Shown here: one piece after another, positions 23,761 to 35,306 of the stretch | How positions within the stretch are numbered: the stretch's first letter is position 1 | Layout of the letters: every line of letters starts with the position of its first letter | Assembly (NCBI GenBank): GCA_016617855.1 | Contig: JAECUM010017478.1 | Location: 25,336 to 89,335 of the forward strand | DNA length: 64,000 nucleotides | Source of the DNA: Megalonaias nervosa | Taxonomy: Eukaryota; Mollusca; Bivalvia; Unionida; Unionidae | Direction: 5' to 3' | Translations under genes and position numbers: made by a program | The notes under the pieces: model-generated | What the model saw: the letters and a program-made list of their open reading frames with translations, nothing else | Told to the model about the DNA's origin: nothing | Database searches by the model: none

Positions 23761-26700
23761 ATGGAGGAAAAAGATCTTATGGCATGCGTGGTTACAGAGA
23801 AGGAGTGGAGGTGTCCTGTAGAGGGATGCAGTCGAATATTATCCCGTAGGCAAACATTACAGAGTCACCTTGCCACTATTCATAGTGTAAAAGGTAACAA
23901 AATGTCTACTTTTGTTATTAGTTAAGCGTTTTGAGATTACAAATTTATGTGGGAAGTGTCCCCTCATATATAGATATGTTTGTGTATACTTTTGTTTCAT
24001 ATATGTGTTATGTTTGTAACAATAATTAAAAAGTGTCAAATATAGGATGATTTGGAAACTGGTCAGTGTTGCTGTCGTAGTGAAGTGGATAATGTAACAC
24101 AGATCCATTGCTTGAATTAATTTAAACTGCACTGAACCTATGTCAACTTTGAAGCTGTTTACTGGTATATGATGATACTTACAGACAGACATTGTTCTAC
24201 CCATTATAGTATAGGTCTTCATTCATTAATTGAACAGGTCAACTTATATAACTAACGTAATTGATTTCTTGAGAAATGGAGTACAACACCATGCAAAAAC
24301 CGTCAGAAAACAGAAACTAAGACAATTATTTTTTTCAGCTGGAAACCCTTCAAAGCGGTACAAACTTTATGAGTATGATGAATCGGTACAGGTTCCATAT
24401 ACCACCATGCGCCGACGAAGGTACATAGATATATTGGGGGCTTACATAAAGTTAAATATCCATGGGGACAGTCATGTGTGATAATAAACCTCAAGTCCTA
24501 AAACTCAGTTTGAAAACTGGTCAAAATATTTATGCTGAAATTGCACCATGAAAGAAAATCTTAGTACATATATTATGTGGCCAAATTAGAATGTTACTAT
24601 CTTGCAGTTTTATCATGGTCTACTCATTTATACGCATATTGTGACAAATTTAAAAGTTGCTAAGAAGCTGAGACCATCATCAAATCAGGCAGTGTCAAAG
24701 TGTATAGGTAATGAGGCCTTTTTATTGCTTTCTTCTGACAGTTTTAATTCAATGCTTTGTGAGCTTACATAACAACTTCTCATAGAATCATATAAATTAA
24801 TCTGTTTTCCAGGCCTCACCTTTTTATAAATATTAAATATATTGTACAGTACATGAAGTCCAACTGAATGCATTTGCACATTTAGGATGGAATTGAAATG
24901 CATAATAAAACTTTTAATTGTATTTAGCTTGACCACCCAAAATTTAACATAGGCATACAATTCAACAAATCAAACAAATTTTGATTTCAGAAATGATGTC
25001 GTCACAGAGGCATTAAATGACTTTGAACAAGATGGGAAAAATCACCCAATTCCAAATGATGCTATTTATCAAGATGACAATGTGGAAGAAGTGGAGTTGG
25101 ATGAAATAACAATTATTTGTGGAGCTGAACCAGAAATGCATATTACCAATGAAAGCAGTTCTGAGGATGAAGTCGAACTTTTGTCTGTGCAGAAGACAAA
25201 CGATGATGATCCTCCATTATATGTTATTCCACCATCAACAGAGTTGTTTAGAAGCAATCTTTCAAAATCTGAGCACACTTTGGCACTAAGTGCATTTTCA
25301 ACAAGACATAATCTATCAGATGTAGCAATGACAGATCTTTTAAGATTGATACAGTTGCATTTACCTCAAAACAATATAGGTGAAACAAGTATCAAACAAT
25401 TAAAAGAAAAATGTGGCTTTGATAAGAATTACATCAATTTTAGACTGTATTGTGATGCTTGTAAAAAGATTTATTTAAATGAAATAAATGCTTGTCAAAC
25501 TCCTGGATGTGAAGGCCTTAAAACAGATTCCAAGACCTGCAAGTACTTTGTTACAAGTGACTTAAAAGTGCAAATAAAAGAAGTTCTTGAAAGAAGAGGC
25601 ATGTGGGAAGCCATTGAAACAGCGAAAGGTACACAGATCACAGATACAGTTAGTGATATCACCAGTGGATTGGGCTACAAAGAGTTACAAAAGGAGGGGC
25701 AGTTTCTGCATGACAACTCAAATGTAACCACTCTCCATGTTTACAGATGGTGTTCCTTTGCTTAAGAGCTCAGGTGTATCAATATTGCCAGTGTATTTTT
25801 TGATTAATGAAGTTCCAGCTAAGGAAAGGTTTTTGAGAAAGAATATGCTTCTGTGGGGCAAGGTTGTGGAAAGCCTAAGATGAATATGTTTTTGCATCCC
25901 CTTGCCGCTGATTTACTGGAACTGTTTAAAAAGGGGATCTCTGTAACGGTTGACGACAGAACATTTATTGTTAAAGCTATGTTAGTTGTAGCAACAATGG
26001 ACTTGCAAGCCAGGGCATATGTCACAAACATGACCCAACATAATGGTGAGTATAGTTGCTTGTATTGTGAAGAACCTGGCATTGTAGTGAAAAGCGGAAG
26101 AGGCAGATGTAGGTCTTATCCTCAGAGAAGTGTACCTGCTCAACTTCGAAATGAAATGGACTTCAAGCAGACTGCATCTCAAGCCCAAGAAAGTGGAACA
26201 CGTCTGAAAGGGATCTATGGTCTTAGTGTACTTGGCTACCTGCCATACTTTTCACTGACACAAAATATAGTCATAGACTATATGCATGGCACTTTGTTAG
26301 GTATTTCAAAAAAGCTTTCACATCTGTGGCTTGAACCTGAGTACAAGACACAGCCATTCTACATTGGGCAGCATATTACAACTATGGACAGGCTACTGAA
26401 GAAGATACAACCACCATACAGGATTCACAGAATGCCAAGAATCCTGTCGAACACCTTCATGCATTGGAAGGCATCAGAGCTGCAAAATTGGTTGTTATTC
26501 TATTCATTGCCATGTCTACAGGATCACTTACCAGCCTTGTACTTCAAACACTTCAGCTGCTTGGTGGAAGCAACATATATATTATTGGGTGAGGGTATTT
26601 CACAAGCCGATCTTCAGAGAGCTCATATTCTATACATATTTTTTGTTGGTCTCGCAAATGACCTTTATGGTGAAAACTTTCTCAGCTTGAACATGTACAA

Positions 26701-27866
26701 CTTAAGTCACACAGTTGAATGTGTTAAAATGTGAGGTCCACTATGGGCATGGTCATGCTTTTCCTTGGAATCTTTCAATGGTGAAATCAAGCAAGGAATT
26801 CATGGCACAGGTAATGTTTGCCATCAGATCTTTTGGGCTTTTCAAGCACAAAACCGAATAGCCTGAACAATGCAAAGATCCAATGCTATCAAAGAAGGAA
26901 TCTTCAAAGATTTTATGGAGGACATGCTCGATAGTTCACAGAATAAAAATGGCCAAGAAGCTTATCAGTGTAAAGTTGTTAAGCCACAAGAAATCAACAC
27001 CAAGTTTGAAGACCAGGTTAAAACACAACTTGGTCAATTGATCCATTTTAATGATGAATCAGATTTTATGAATGTTTCAAAAATTATTCGTCATGGTTTT
27101 GTCATGTATTGTTCTTCCTGTAGCAAGGTCAAAAAGCAGAATTCATTTACAATTGCATTTGAAGAGACGAAATGCACTGGTGATGTAGCTATTGAAGTTC
27201 AGAGATACCTCCTCCACTGAGAAACTGGCCATGTATTTGCAACTGGGAAACTATTTGTGTCCAAAGGAAACATAGAGGGAAGAGTTCATCTTCAAGTGTT
27301 AGAATTTAGGTAAATAAATAAAAGTGTTTTAGAAGTACAAGTACACTAACACAAGATCGCATTTATAGCTTTATCCATTACTACTCACAATTTAGCTATT
27401 GACAAACAATTTAACTATTGACATACAGTTTCACTTGATCACTAACAGGATAAATGTGGCTTTGCAAAACTTAAATGACAGGTACAAGTGTTGCCAATTT
27501 ACTTGAAAAATGCCATTTACAGTACCTTATTTGTCTATATTTGATGAATACCTAAGTTTTATAAGAATTTAATGAATTAATTGTAAATAAAAAATCTTAC
27601 ACAGGTTTAAACTCAAAGTGAAAACAGTCATTGTTTAAATGTATGTTGTCAGTAACTTTGAAGGTCATTTTTCATTTTATTTAAGCATCAGAAGCAGTAC
27701 CGTCATTGAAAGTTTAATATTCTTAAACTCCCAAATGTATTTTATGTTTTTCAGAGATGGAATCAGTGTTGTGCCAGCAGAGTACTTAAAAGAACCCCTT
27801 TTTGTTGTCAGAAAACAGGATCAAGTGCTTGGTGCATTCTTCCCAAATGATTTTGAAAGGGATTAA
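23761..27866 (+). pseudogene. CACTA/EnSpm (Tnp2-like) transposase, four exons, disabled
   Basis: Exons: 23761-23893, 24339-24420, 24991-27309, 27755-27866, all gt/ag and in consistent phase, ending in TAA. Exon 1 encodes a C2H2 finger (CPVEGC, then SHLATIH). Exon 3 holds an acidic stretch, a Cys-rich segment (CDACKKIYLNE, CQTPGCEG) and the core: DGVPLLKSSGVSILPVYF, LINEVPAKERF, NIVIDYMHGTLLGISKKL, ASELQNWLLFYSLP, GPLWAWSCFSLESFNGEI. Exon 4 ends FFPNDFERD. This pattern matches animal CMC/EnSpm transposases; DGVPL and IDYMHG probably carry two catalytic acids. Lesions: frameshifts at about 25755 and 25862, and TGA at 26732, 26864 and 27218. A minus-strand BEN-domain gene runs the other way. Confidence 0.85.
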
Positions 27867-28000
27867 ATTTCACTGTAACTGTGCTTATTATCAGCTGTCA
27901 TATGAGAAATGACAATTAAAAATGGTGCTGTGCCAATTCCATGCAATTTTTTCAGACGCAATTATGCATTTATAATTATTATTCTGGTAACTATGTGACA

Positions 28001-28006
28001 AATAAA
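28001..28006 (+). terminator. Candidate polyadenylation signal of the transposase gene
   Basis: AATAAA lies 135 bases after the transposase stop codon. Confidence 0.45.
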
Positions 28007-28009
28007 CAG

Positions 28010-28545
28010 TGCCATCACTAATTTATTATCTATTTCCACGGGTATTTTCAATTATCACTTATGTAACTAACACAAAAAAGCAAATTTGTAAGAAAAATGA
28101 CATATGTACTTTTAAGCATTGAAGACTTTACTTTAGATTCAATTGCTAGAAAATGTATTTTTACAGTCGTCCTGTATGGTTACAAGGCATTAGAATTGGG
28201 ACCACTATGTTATACTAGCATGACTGTTACTGAAGTGATTAAAAGTGTATGAATGGGTAGAATTTATCTAACTTAGGGATTCCAGCATGTGTGTAGGTTT
28301 TGGTTCTATATCTCATATTATTATCTCCATGTAAATGAGATGTGAAACCAAAATCTGTGTTCCTGTTTGGCAACATATTGCCTGAACTGAGATGGTAAAA
28401 TGTTAATCTCAAATCAAATCAATCAACAATAATTCTTAGTTATTATTTAATTCAAATTGTAGACTTGGTAGTTGTTTTGGATGACAAACATTATTCACTT
28501 TAATAAACTGTAAAAAAAAAAAAGTTTTGAATAAATATACAGAAA
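28010..28545. other. 3' flank of the transposase gene, no gene seen
   Basis: AT-rich, with no frame or repeat recognised apart from a poly-A run near 28512-28523. Confidence 0.5.
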
Positions 28546-28549
28546 TCTC

Positions 28550-28843
28550 TAAGTGCACAGTTAAAACACACAAAGTCCATGTCCTAGCTGAAAATTTTCT
28601 AAGTCCACATTTCTGAGCTATGTCCGAGCTAACAAATGACAAAGTTCTTATTTCCTAGGTTTTTCTGAGCTAAAAATGTACTAAGTTCTCATGTCCAAGG
28701 TTTTTCCAAGGTATTTCCTAGGTGTCTTTTTAATGTACGAGATCATGTCCAAGGTATGTTTATAAAACCTTGGACAAAATATCAGTAAAACCTCGGATGT
28801 CCGAGGTTTTTCAGTCAAATTTTCAAGTAAACCTCAGAAAATG
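28550..28843. repeat. Right subterminal repeats and terminal inverted repeat
   Basis: Repeated words of the same type as at 10355-10615: gtccaaggttttt, ttcctaggt, aaaccttggac, and the palindrome cctcggatgtccgagg. The region ends in aaacctcagaaaatg, the complement of the left terminal word with one mismatch. Confidence 0.7.
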
Positions 28844-29400
28844 CCCTATATGGGTGCACATGCAATTAATTCACTTGCCATAGATTATGCCCTATATGAG
28901 CAGAGACAATTCACTCGCCAAAGATCATGCCCTATATGGGCACTGACAATTTGTTCACTTGCTGTAGATCATGCCCTATAAGGGCACAGACAACTAACAC
29001 AGTTGCCATTGGTCATGCCCTATATGGGCACCGACAATTTATGCACTCGCCATATATCATGCCCTATAAGGGCACAGACAACTAATTCAGTTGCCACAGA
29101 TCATGCTGTATAAGGGCACAGACAACTAACACAGCTGCCATAGGTCATGCCTTACATGGGCACCGACAATTCATTTGCCATAGATCATGCCCTATATGAG
29201 CACAGAAAATTAAGTTGCCATAGATCATGCCCTATAAGGGCACAGACAACACAATTGCCATAGATCATGTCCTATATGGGCAATGACAATTAATTCTGCC
29301 CCATAGACCCGAATTATAAAGGAGACAGACAACTAATTCAATTCCACAAACCATGAATTATAAAAGGGACAGACAATTCAGTTCCCATAGACTGTAATGT
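28844..29400. repeat. Minisatellite, atgccctatatgggcac unit of about 55-60 bp
   Basis: About 9 imperfect copies of a unit containing atgccctatatgggcac, gacaa(t/c)ta and ttgccatagatc. The first copy merges with the right end of the CACTA-like element (aaaatgccctatatgggtg), so the array may have grown from the transposon-flank junction. Confidence 0.9.
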
Positions 29401-29529
29401 TAATATCTGACTAAATTAATATACTTTTGTGGTATGATAAAAAGACACACATACATCTTATGAATGAACTATACAAAAGAAACTTTTAAAACAATTAGAA
29501 TGATAATACACATGCTTCATTTTGGACCA

Positions 29530-30345
29530 ATGATGTACAGATGACCCACTACCATAGTTACAAATGTATTAATGGACCATGGATGTACAGATGACCCGCT
29601 ACCATAGTTACAAATGTATTAATGGACCATGGATATACATATGACCCGCTACCATAGTTACAAATGTATTAATGGACCATGGATATACAGACAATTTCCT
29701 TCCATAGTTAAAAATGTATTAATGGAAAATGGATGTACAGATGACCCACTAATACAGTTATAAATGTAACAATGGAATCTGGACATATGAATGATCTGCT
29801 ACCATAGTTAGAAATGTATTGATGGAACATGGATGTACAGATGAACATACAGATGACCCATTACTGTAGTTAGAAATGTATTAATGGAACATGGACGTAC
29901 AGATGACCCACTACTGTAGTTAGAAATGTATTAATGGAACATGGACGTACAGATGACCCACTACTGTAGTTAGAACTATATTAACGGAACATGCATGTAC
30001 AGATGACCTGCTATTGTAGTCAGAAATGTATTAATGGAACATGGACGTACAGATGACCCACTACTGTAGTTAGAACTATATTAACGGAACATGCATGAAC
30101 AGATGACCTGCTACTGTAGTCAGAAATGTATTAATGGAACATGGACGTACAGATGACCCACTACTGTAGTTAGAACTATATTAATGGAACATGCATGTAC
30201 AGATGACCTGCTACTGTAGTCAGAAATATATTAATGGAACGTGGATGTACAAATGACATACTATTGAGCCTGTACCTAGAAATGTATTAATAGAACATCT
30301 GTAGTGCTATTGTAGTCAGAAATGTATTATTAGAAAGTGGATGTA
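29530..30345. repeat. Minisatellite of about 50 bp, about 16 copies
   Basis: The unit contains ggatgtacagatgaccc, actactgtagttagaa and atgtattaatggaaca. Alternating sub-variants (acggaacatgcatgtac against atggaacatggacgtac) between 29930 and 30210 show a dimeric higher-order unit. Confidence 0.92.
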
Positions 30346-30659
30346 CAGATGACCCACTATGGTGCTGTACATGACCTTAACGTACAAACTAACAAAAGGT
30401 GTAATGGACAAACAAGGATACTACCGTATGCCCCTGCCAATGTCAGGGTAAGGCATGCCAAAAAATGGAGGCCTGGGCAGGACAGGATGGGGCGGTACTT
30501 ATTATCAAGTATCAGGGTTTATTACTGTAGATAAAAGAGGTGTTTACAGTGACATATTGTATGGGCTGGAATGATCATATTGTCAAGATCATACAACACT
30601 ATTCATCATCACATAAAATATCATGATTCTCAATACAACACCATTCATCACCATTTAAA

Positions 30660-30853
30660 ATATCGTAACTGGTACATGTATACAAGTACAAGCTGACCTA
30701 GAAAGAAGTAGTGACTTTGTAAGTAGCAGATGATTTTGGAAGTGGTAAATGTATGCAAGTACAAATTGATTTTGGAAGTAGTAGTGACTTTGGAAGTAGC
30801 ATGTGACTTTTGAAGTGGTAAATGTATGCATGTACAAGTTGACTTATGAAATA
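30660..30853. repeat. Minisatellite, left part, split by an insertion
   Basis: Units contain gtatgcaagtaca, ttgattttggaagtag and gtgactttggaagtag. The same array resumes at 32367 after a 1.5-kb insertion. Confidence 0.9.
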
Positions 30854-32366
30854 CACCACTCCCTCGATAACTTGTGCCCTGATAACTCGCGAACCCACTT
30901 ATAACTTGGGGTCAGGCGTGGATCCCATTTTTTAAACCAGAAAATACCCCAAAATTTATTCCTACATGCTGAACCTGAAGAAAATCGCGATCAAAATTCT
31001 TAACGGAAACTGATATATTGCTCGTTTTATCATTGAAAACGGAAGATAGGACCTGGAAATTTTAATCAACATTATGAAATATCAACTTTAAAAAGAAGTC
31101 ATAAAATTTGTTACATTTTCTTTCCAAATGACATTCTCAGTACACCATAATTAACGATATTCAAGGAAATTTTGATCAATGAAAATGTTATGCCTAGTGG
31201 AGGCAGTACTTTGATAAATAAATACCAATTAAATAATTTTTTGTATCAATCGAAATTTGTGTTCTACTTCTATCTTTTAGTTCCTTTTAAGTGTAGTCAT
31301 CATAAATGCAATGTGTCCTTTTGTAATTAAACATAAAATGTGTCAATCTACCGTAACACCTATGTCCGCGAGAGTTTCTCTGATAACCTAATTAAGTGCC
31401 GACCGTGTTTTGATATTGGACTAGTGGAAACATTTGTTGTATTGTTGCACTAAATAGAATGTGGGCCTCCTTTTGTACTATCACGTTAATTACGTCTTTT
31501 GAATCAAATAAAGGAGGTGGAATAAACAACGAAGTTAAAAGGTATACAAATCCTACATGCTTAGGAACCAGCAGCTTCGGTCGTATGTCGGGTAACTCAT
31601 TTCTGTTGATCAATCGAACACTGTTGTAAATGTTATTGTGTACATAATCTAATTAAATTACCTTAAATTAACCTACTCAATCATAACTGTGATTAAAGAT
31701 AGCAAGGCAACCAAGCGAAATGTGTGCTTTGTAAAATAAAGAGCCTTGTTCCACAGATATGGACCATTGAGGGAAAATGAGTTTCAGAGAATTGCTGAAT
31801 TCGCACGTAGAGATATTTTCAAAGATGATAAGAAATTTCACTGTTAACTGAAATGAAATCATGGCATCAATATTTTACTAAGTGAACAATTCAAAAATTG
31901 AGTTTCGATGTAGACGACTGTCTCACAAAATGTTGCGGGTTTTTTTTATAAAAAGGAATCTTATTTGATAGTGTATCAACATTTAGTCTGGTTCCCTGCT
32001 TCGCAGACTCCTTGTTATTACACCATGTCGGGAACCAGACTAATCAACAAACACAAAAAGACATGACATAATACATGAATGTTTTCAGGTACCGTGTTGG
32101 TTGTTGAAACCTTGGAATCATGTTATCAATCTTTCAGATGTTGGACATTTTGAAAATAAATGTGATTTTTTATTGACAATTATTCTCGACGCGATTATAA
32201 AACGAGGATTCAGTCATTAAACAGCCAGCCTCCCCCCCCACCCCGCGGTTCTCAGGATGTCTTTTGTGTAGTGGATTTTTGGGAGGTCCCTTGGTAACTC
32301 GCGCCCTTGCTTATAGTGCAGTCTGTTTTTGGACCCAAATGTGCACGAGTTATCAAGGGAGAGGAG
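30854..32366. mobile_element. DNA transposon (TA target, mariner/pogo-type ends), non-coding copy
   Basis: A 1513-bp element. The left end reads caccactccctcgataactt. The complement of the right end reads ctcctctcccttgataactc, matching 19 of 23 bases. Both sides are flanked by TA (30852-30853 and 32367-32368). Subterminal gataactcg-type words recur at both ends. The flanking minisatellite continues on both sides, which confirms an insertion. No transposase frame was recognised inside, so it is a non-autonomous or decayed copy. Assignment to the Tc1/mariner/pogo group rests on the TA target and the end sequence. Confidence 0.75.
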
Positions 32367-32512
32367 TAGTAATGACTCTGGAAGTAGCAGGTGACTTTCA
32401 AAGTGGTAAATGTATGCAAGTACAAATTGATTTTGGAAGTAGTAATGACTTTGGAAGTAGTAGGTGACTTTCAAAGTGATAAATGTATGCAAGTACAAGT
32501 GACTTAGGAGAG
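32367..32512. repeat. Minisatellite, right part of the split array
   Basis: Same units as at 30660-30853 (gtaatgactttggaagtag, gtatgcaagtaca). Confidence 0.9.
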
Positions 32513-32790
32513 TGTGCCCTTATCAAGCATGTGCCTGTTAAAGCCTGACTAGAAGATAATACTTTAGATTGTTGTGTGCACTTTCAGCAGCAATGACATT
32601 TCTGTGATGCATTGAAAACTACATGTACGGATAAAAGTTGTCTCCTATATAAAGTGACATTTCTTTAATATTTCAACATAAAAATGTGATGGAATTTACA
32701 CTTGTATATCAAGCCATATTTCCATTTATATTTCAACACAAAAGCGATGGAATTTACACCAGTAATTTTAAATACACCTCTCAAACTCAC

Positions 32791-32926
32791 CATAACTGGT
32801 CCAGTAATAACCTCAGAGCATCCATTGCAAGCTTCTCCATACAGCGACCAGTAGTCATGTTTGCAGAAAAGTTGCCCGCTTTTCTCAAAATACCAGTTAG
32901 ACAGAAAATGACGACATCGGGAACAC
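32791..32926 (-). CDS. LIMK: LIM-domain kinase, exon spanning LIM1 end and LIM2 start
   Basis: The 136-nt exon reads CSRCRHFLSNWYFEKSGQLF, then CKHDYWSLYGEACNGCSEVI and TGPVM. It contains the second half of LIM1 (C-x2-C and the closing C-x2-D in FCKHD), the short LIM1-LIM2 linker (YWSLYGEAC) and the first zinc pair of LIM2 (CNGC). The acceptor is aatcttgcag just above 32926, the donor gtgagt below 32791. The frame enters with one base, as expected for an upstream exon ending in the CFR of LIM1. It joins in phase to 9898-10007. The upstream exon with the first half of LIM1 was searched for on the minus strand up to 64000 by its WHxxCF signature and not found. A 44-bp array begins about 45 bases upstream of this acceptor. 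Confidence 0.9.
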
Positions 32927-32959
32927 CTGCAAGATTAACAAATTAGAAAACAGTGTGTC

Positions 32960-34075
32960 TTCTATTTTTAGTACAGTGGTATGTAGAATATTTATTACAG
33001 CTGTGTGTAAAATAGTACAACTATATATAAAATATTTATTACAGCTGTGTGTAAAATAGTACAACTATATATAAAATATTTATTACAGCTGTGTGTAAAA
33101 TAGTACAACTATATATAAAATATTTATTACAGCTGTGTGTAAAATAGTACAACTATATATAAAATATTTATTACAGCTGTGTGTAAAATAGTACAACTAT
33201 ATATAAAATATTTATTACAGCTGTGTGTAAAATAGTACAACTATATATAAAATATTTAGTATGGCTGTATGTAAAATAGTACAATTATATATAAAATATT
33301 TATTACAGCTGTGTGTAAAATAGTACAACTATATATAAAATATTTATTACAGCTGTGTGTAAAATAGTACAACTATATATAAAATATTTAGCATGGCTGT
33401 ATGTAAAATAGTACAACTATATATAAAATATTTAGTATGGCTGTATGTAAAATAGTAAAACTATATATAAAATATTTAGTATGGCTGTGTGTAAAATAGT
33501 ACAACTATATATAAAATATTTATTACAGCTGTGTGTAAAATAGTACAACTATATATAAAATATTTATTACAGCTGTGTGTAAAATAGTACAACTATATAT
33601 AAAATATTTATTACAGCTGTGTGTAAAATAGTACAATTATATATAAAATATTTAGTATGGCTGTATGTAAAATAGTACAACTATATATAAAATATTTAGT
33701 ATGGCTGTATGTAAAATAGTACAACTATATATAAAATATTTAGTATGGCTGTATGTAAAATAGTACAACTATATATAAAATATTTATTACAGCTGTGTGT
33801 AAAATAGTACAACTATATATAAAATATTTATTACAGCTGTGTGTAAAATAGTACAACTATATATAAAATATTTAGTATGGCTGTATGTAAAATGCTGAGT
33901 ACAGTTCTATGTAAATTATTTAGTATAGCAGGGTAAATATTTAATACAGTTTTATGTAAAATGGTCAGAACAGTTTCATGTAAAATAATTAGTACAATTG
34001 TATTAAATATTTAGTACAGTTGTATGTAAATACTTAGTACAGTTGTATGAAAATATATAATACAGCTGTACCCAA
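32960..34075. repeat. 44-bp minisatellite, about 20 good copies plus decayed ones
   Basis: The unit runs ctgtgtgtaaaatagtacaa, then ctatatataaaatatttattacag. Exact 44-bp spacing from 33001 to about 33895, then degenerate copies to about 34075. Two variants (tattacagctgtgtg and tagtatggctgtatg) alternate in blocks. On the minus strand each unit ends tattttacacacag, a plausible splice-acceptor-like sequence, directly upstream of a LIMK exon. Confidence 0.96.
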
Positions 34076-34100
34076 AATAATGTGCACAATACCAACTGCA

Positions 34101-34716
34101 TTCCTACTGTAGTCTGTGTGAACAAAGGTAACACTGTATTGATTACAACAGACATAATTCCAGATGTAAAATTAACATTCCTACTGTAGTCTGTGTGAAC
34201 AAAGGTAACACTGTATTGATTATGACAGACATAATTCCAGACGTAAAATTAACATTCCTACTGTAGTCTGTGTGAACAAAGGTAACACTGTATTTATTAT
34301 GACAGACATAATTCCAGACGTAAAATTAACATTCATACTGTAGTCTGTGTGAACAAAGGTAACACTGTATTAATTATGACAGACATAATTCCAAATGTAA
34401 AATTAACATTCCTACTGTAGTCTGTGTGAACAAAGGTAACACTGTATTGATTATGACAGACATAATTCCAAATGTAAAATTAACATTCCTACTGTAGTCT
34501 GTGTGAACAAAGGTAACACTGTATTGATTATGACAGACATAATTCCAGATGTAAAATTAACATTCCTACTGTAGTCTGTGTGAACAAAGGTAACACTGTA
34601 TTGATTATGACAGACATAATTCCAGATGTAAAATTAACATTCTTACTGTAGTCTGTGTGAACAAAGGTAACACTGTATTTATTATGACAGACATAATTCC
34701 AAATGTAAAATAAACA
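34101..34716. repeat. 77-bp tandem repeat, 8 copies
   Basis: Copies begin ttcctactgtagtctgtgtg at 34101, 34178, 34255 and every 77 bp to 34640. Very little divergence. Confidence 0.97.
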
Positions 34717-35300
34717 TGATAAACTAAAAGTAGGCCATCATGTTCCCCACCCAATGCCAGAATTATTATGTGTGTTTTATAGTGGTGCATCATACAGGTG
34801 ATGACATTATAGTTCAGTCATGCATGATGTTTAATTGGTCCACATGAAAGACTACAATTTAGGTCTAAGTCAATCCTTTCAATTCACAATTAACACTCCA
34901 ACCTTCTAGGACCTGACAGTCTTGAAATTAATTTTAGGAAAAGTTACTGAAATCAAATGCTCAGCTGTCCACTGAATGTCAGTCATGTGACCTATTATTT
35001 GATTATGATTTTGCTAATAATTCTTGCCTAAATTCAGTTCTTTACCAGTCCCACTATTTTGGACTTTAAGCTTTCTGAACAATACCAGCTGTGACAGGAT
35101 ATCAAGTGGACATACTAAATCATTCTTCATTTCTTGTTGAAAGGTTTAACAGCTCTTTAACACAAATTAATGGCTACTGTGTGCACTTCTTATAAATGGA
35201 GTCAAACTGCAAACAACAATGTACCTTGGATTAAAATATTTACATAATTGCATGTAAATAAAGTAACTCAATTTGATGAATGTACATGAGCACACAAACA
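34717..35300. other. Unique sequence, no gene seen
   Basis: Nothing recognised. Probably LIMK intron. Confidence 0.5.
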
Positions 35301-35306
35301 ACATAA

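Larger units (their letters stand above)
10341..28855. mobile_element. Large CACTA/EnSpm-like DNA transposon carrying a BEN-domain gene
   Basis: This is a composite call. The parts are a plus-strand Tnp2-like transposase gene (23761-27866), a divergent minus-strand nine-exon BEN-domain gene (17350-11643), and similar inverted ends. cattttccgaggttt at 10355-10369 matches the complement of 28829-28843 at 14 of 15 bases. A second shared word, gaaaaacctcgga, lies 30-45 bp inside each end. Both ends are dense in short palindromic words (cctaggac, ccgaggt, tccaaggtt), as expected of CACTA subterminal repeats. About 4.0 kb of it is an inserted Ty3/gypsy element, so the original length was about 14.4 kb. 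I could not find a CACTA/CACTG terminal word or a 3-bp target duplication, so the exact ends are uncertain. The element lies in one LIMK intron. Confidence 0.62.

Noticed and set aside
23857..24222. 121-codon minus-strand frame
   Set aside because: Lies mostly across intron 1 of the transposase on the opposite strand, with no motif.
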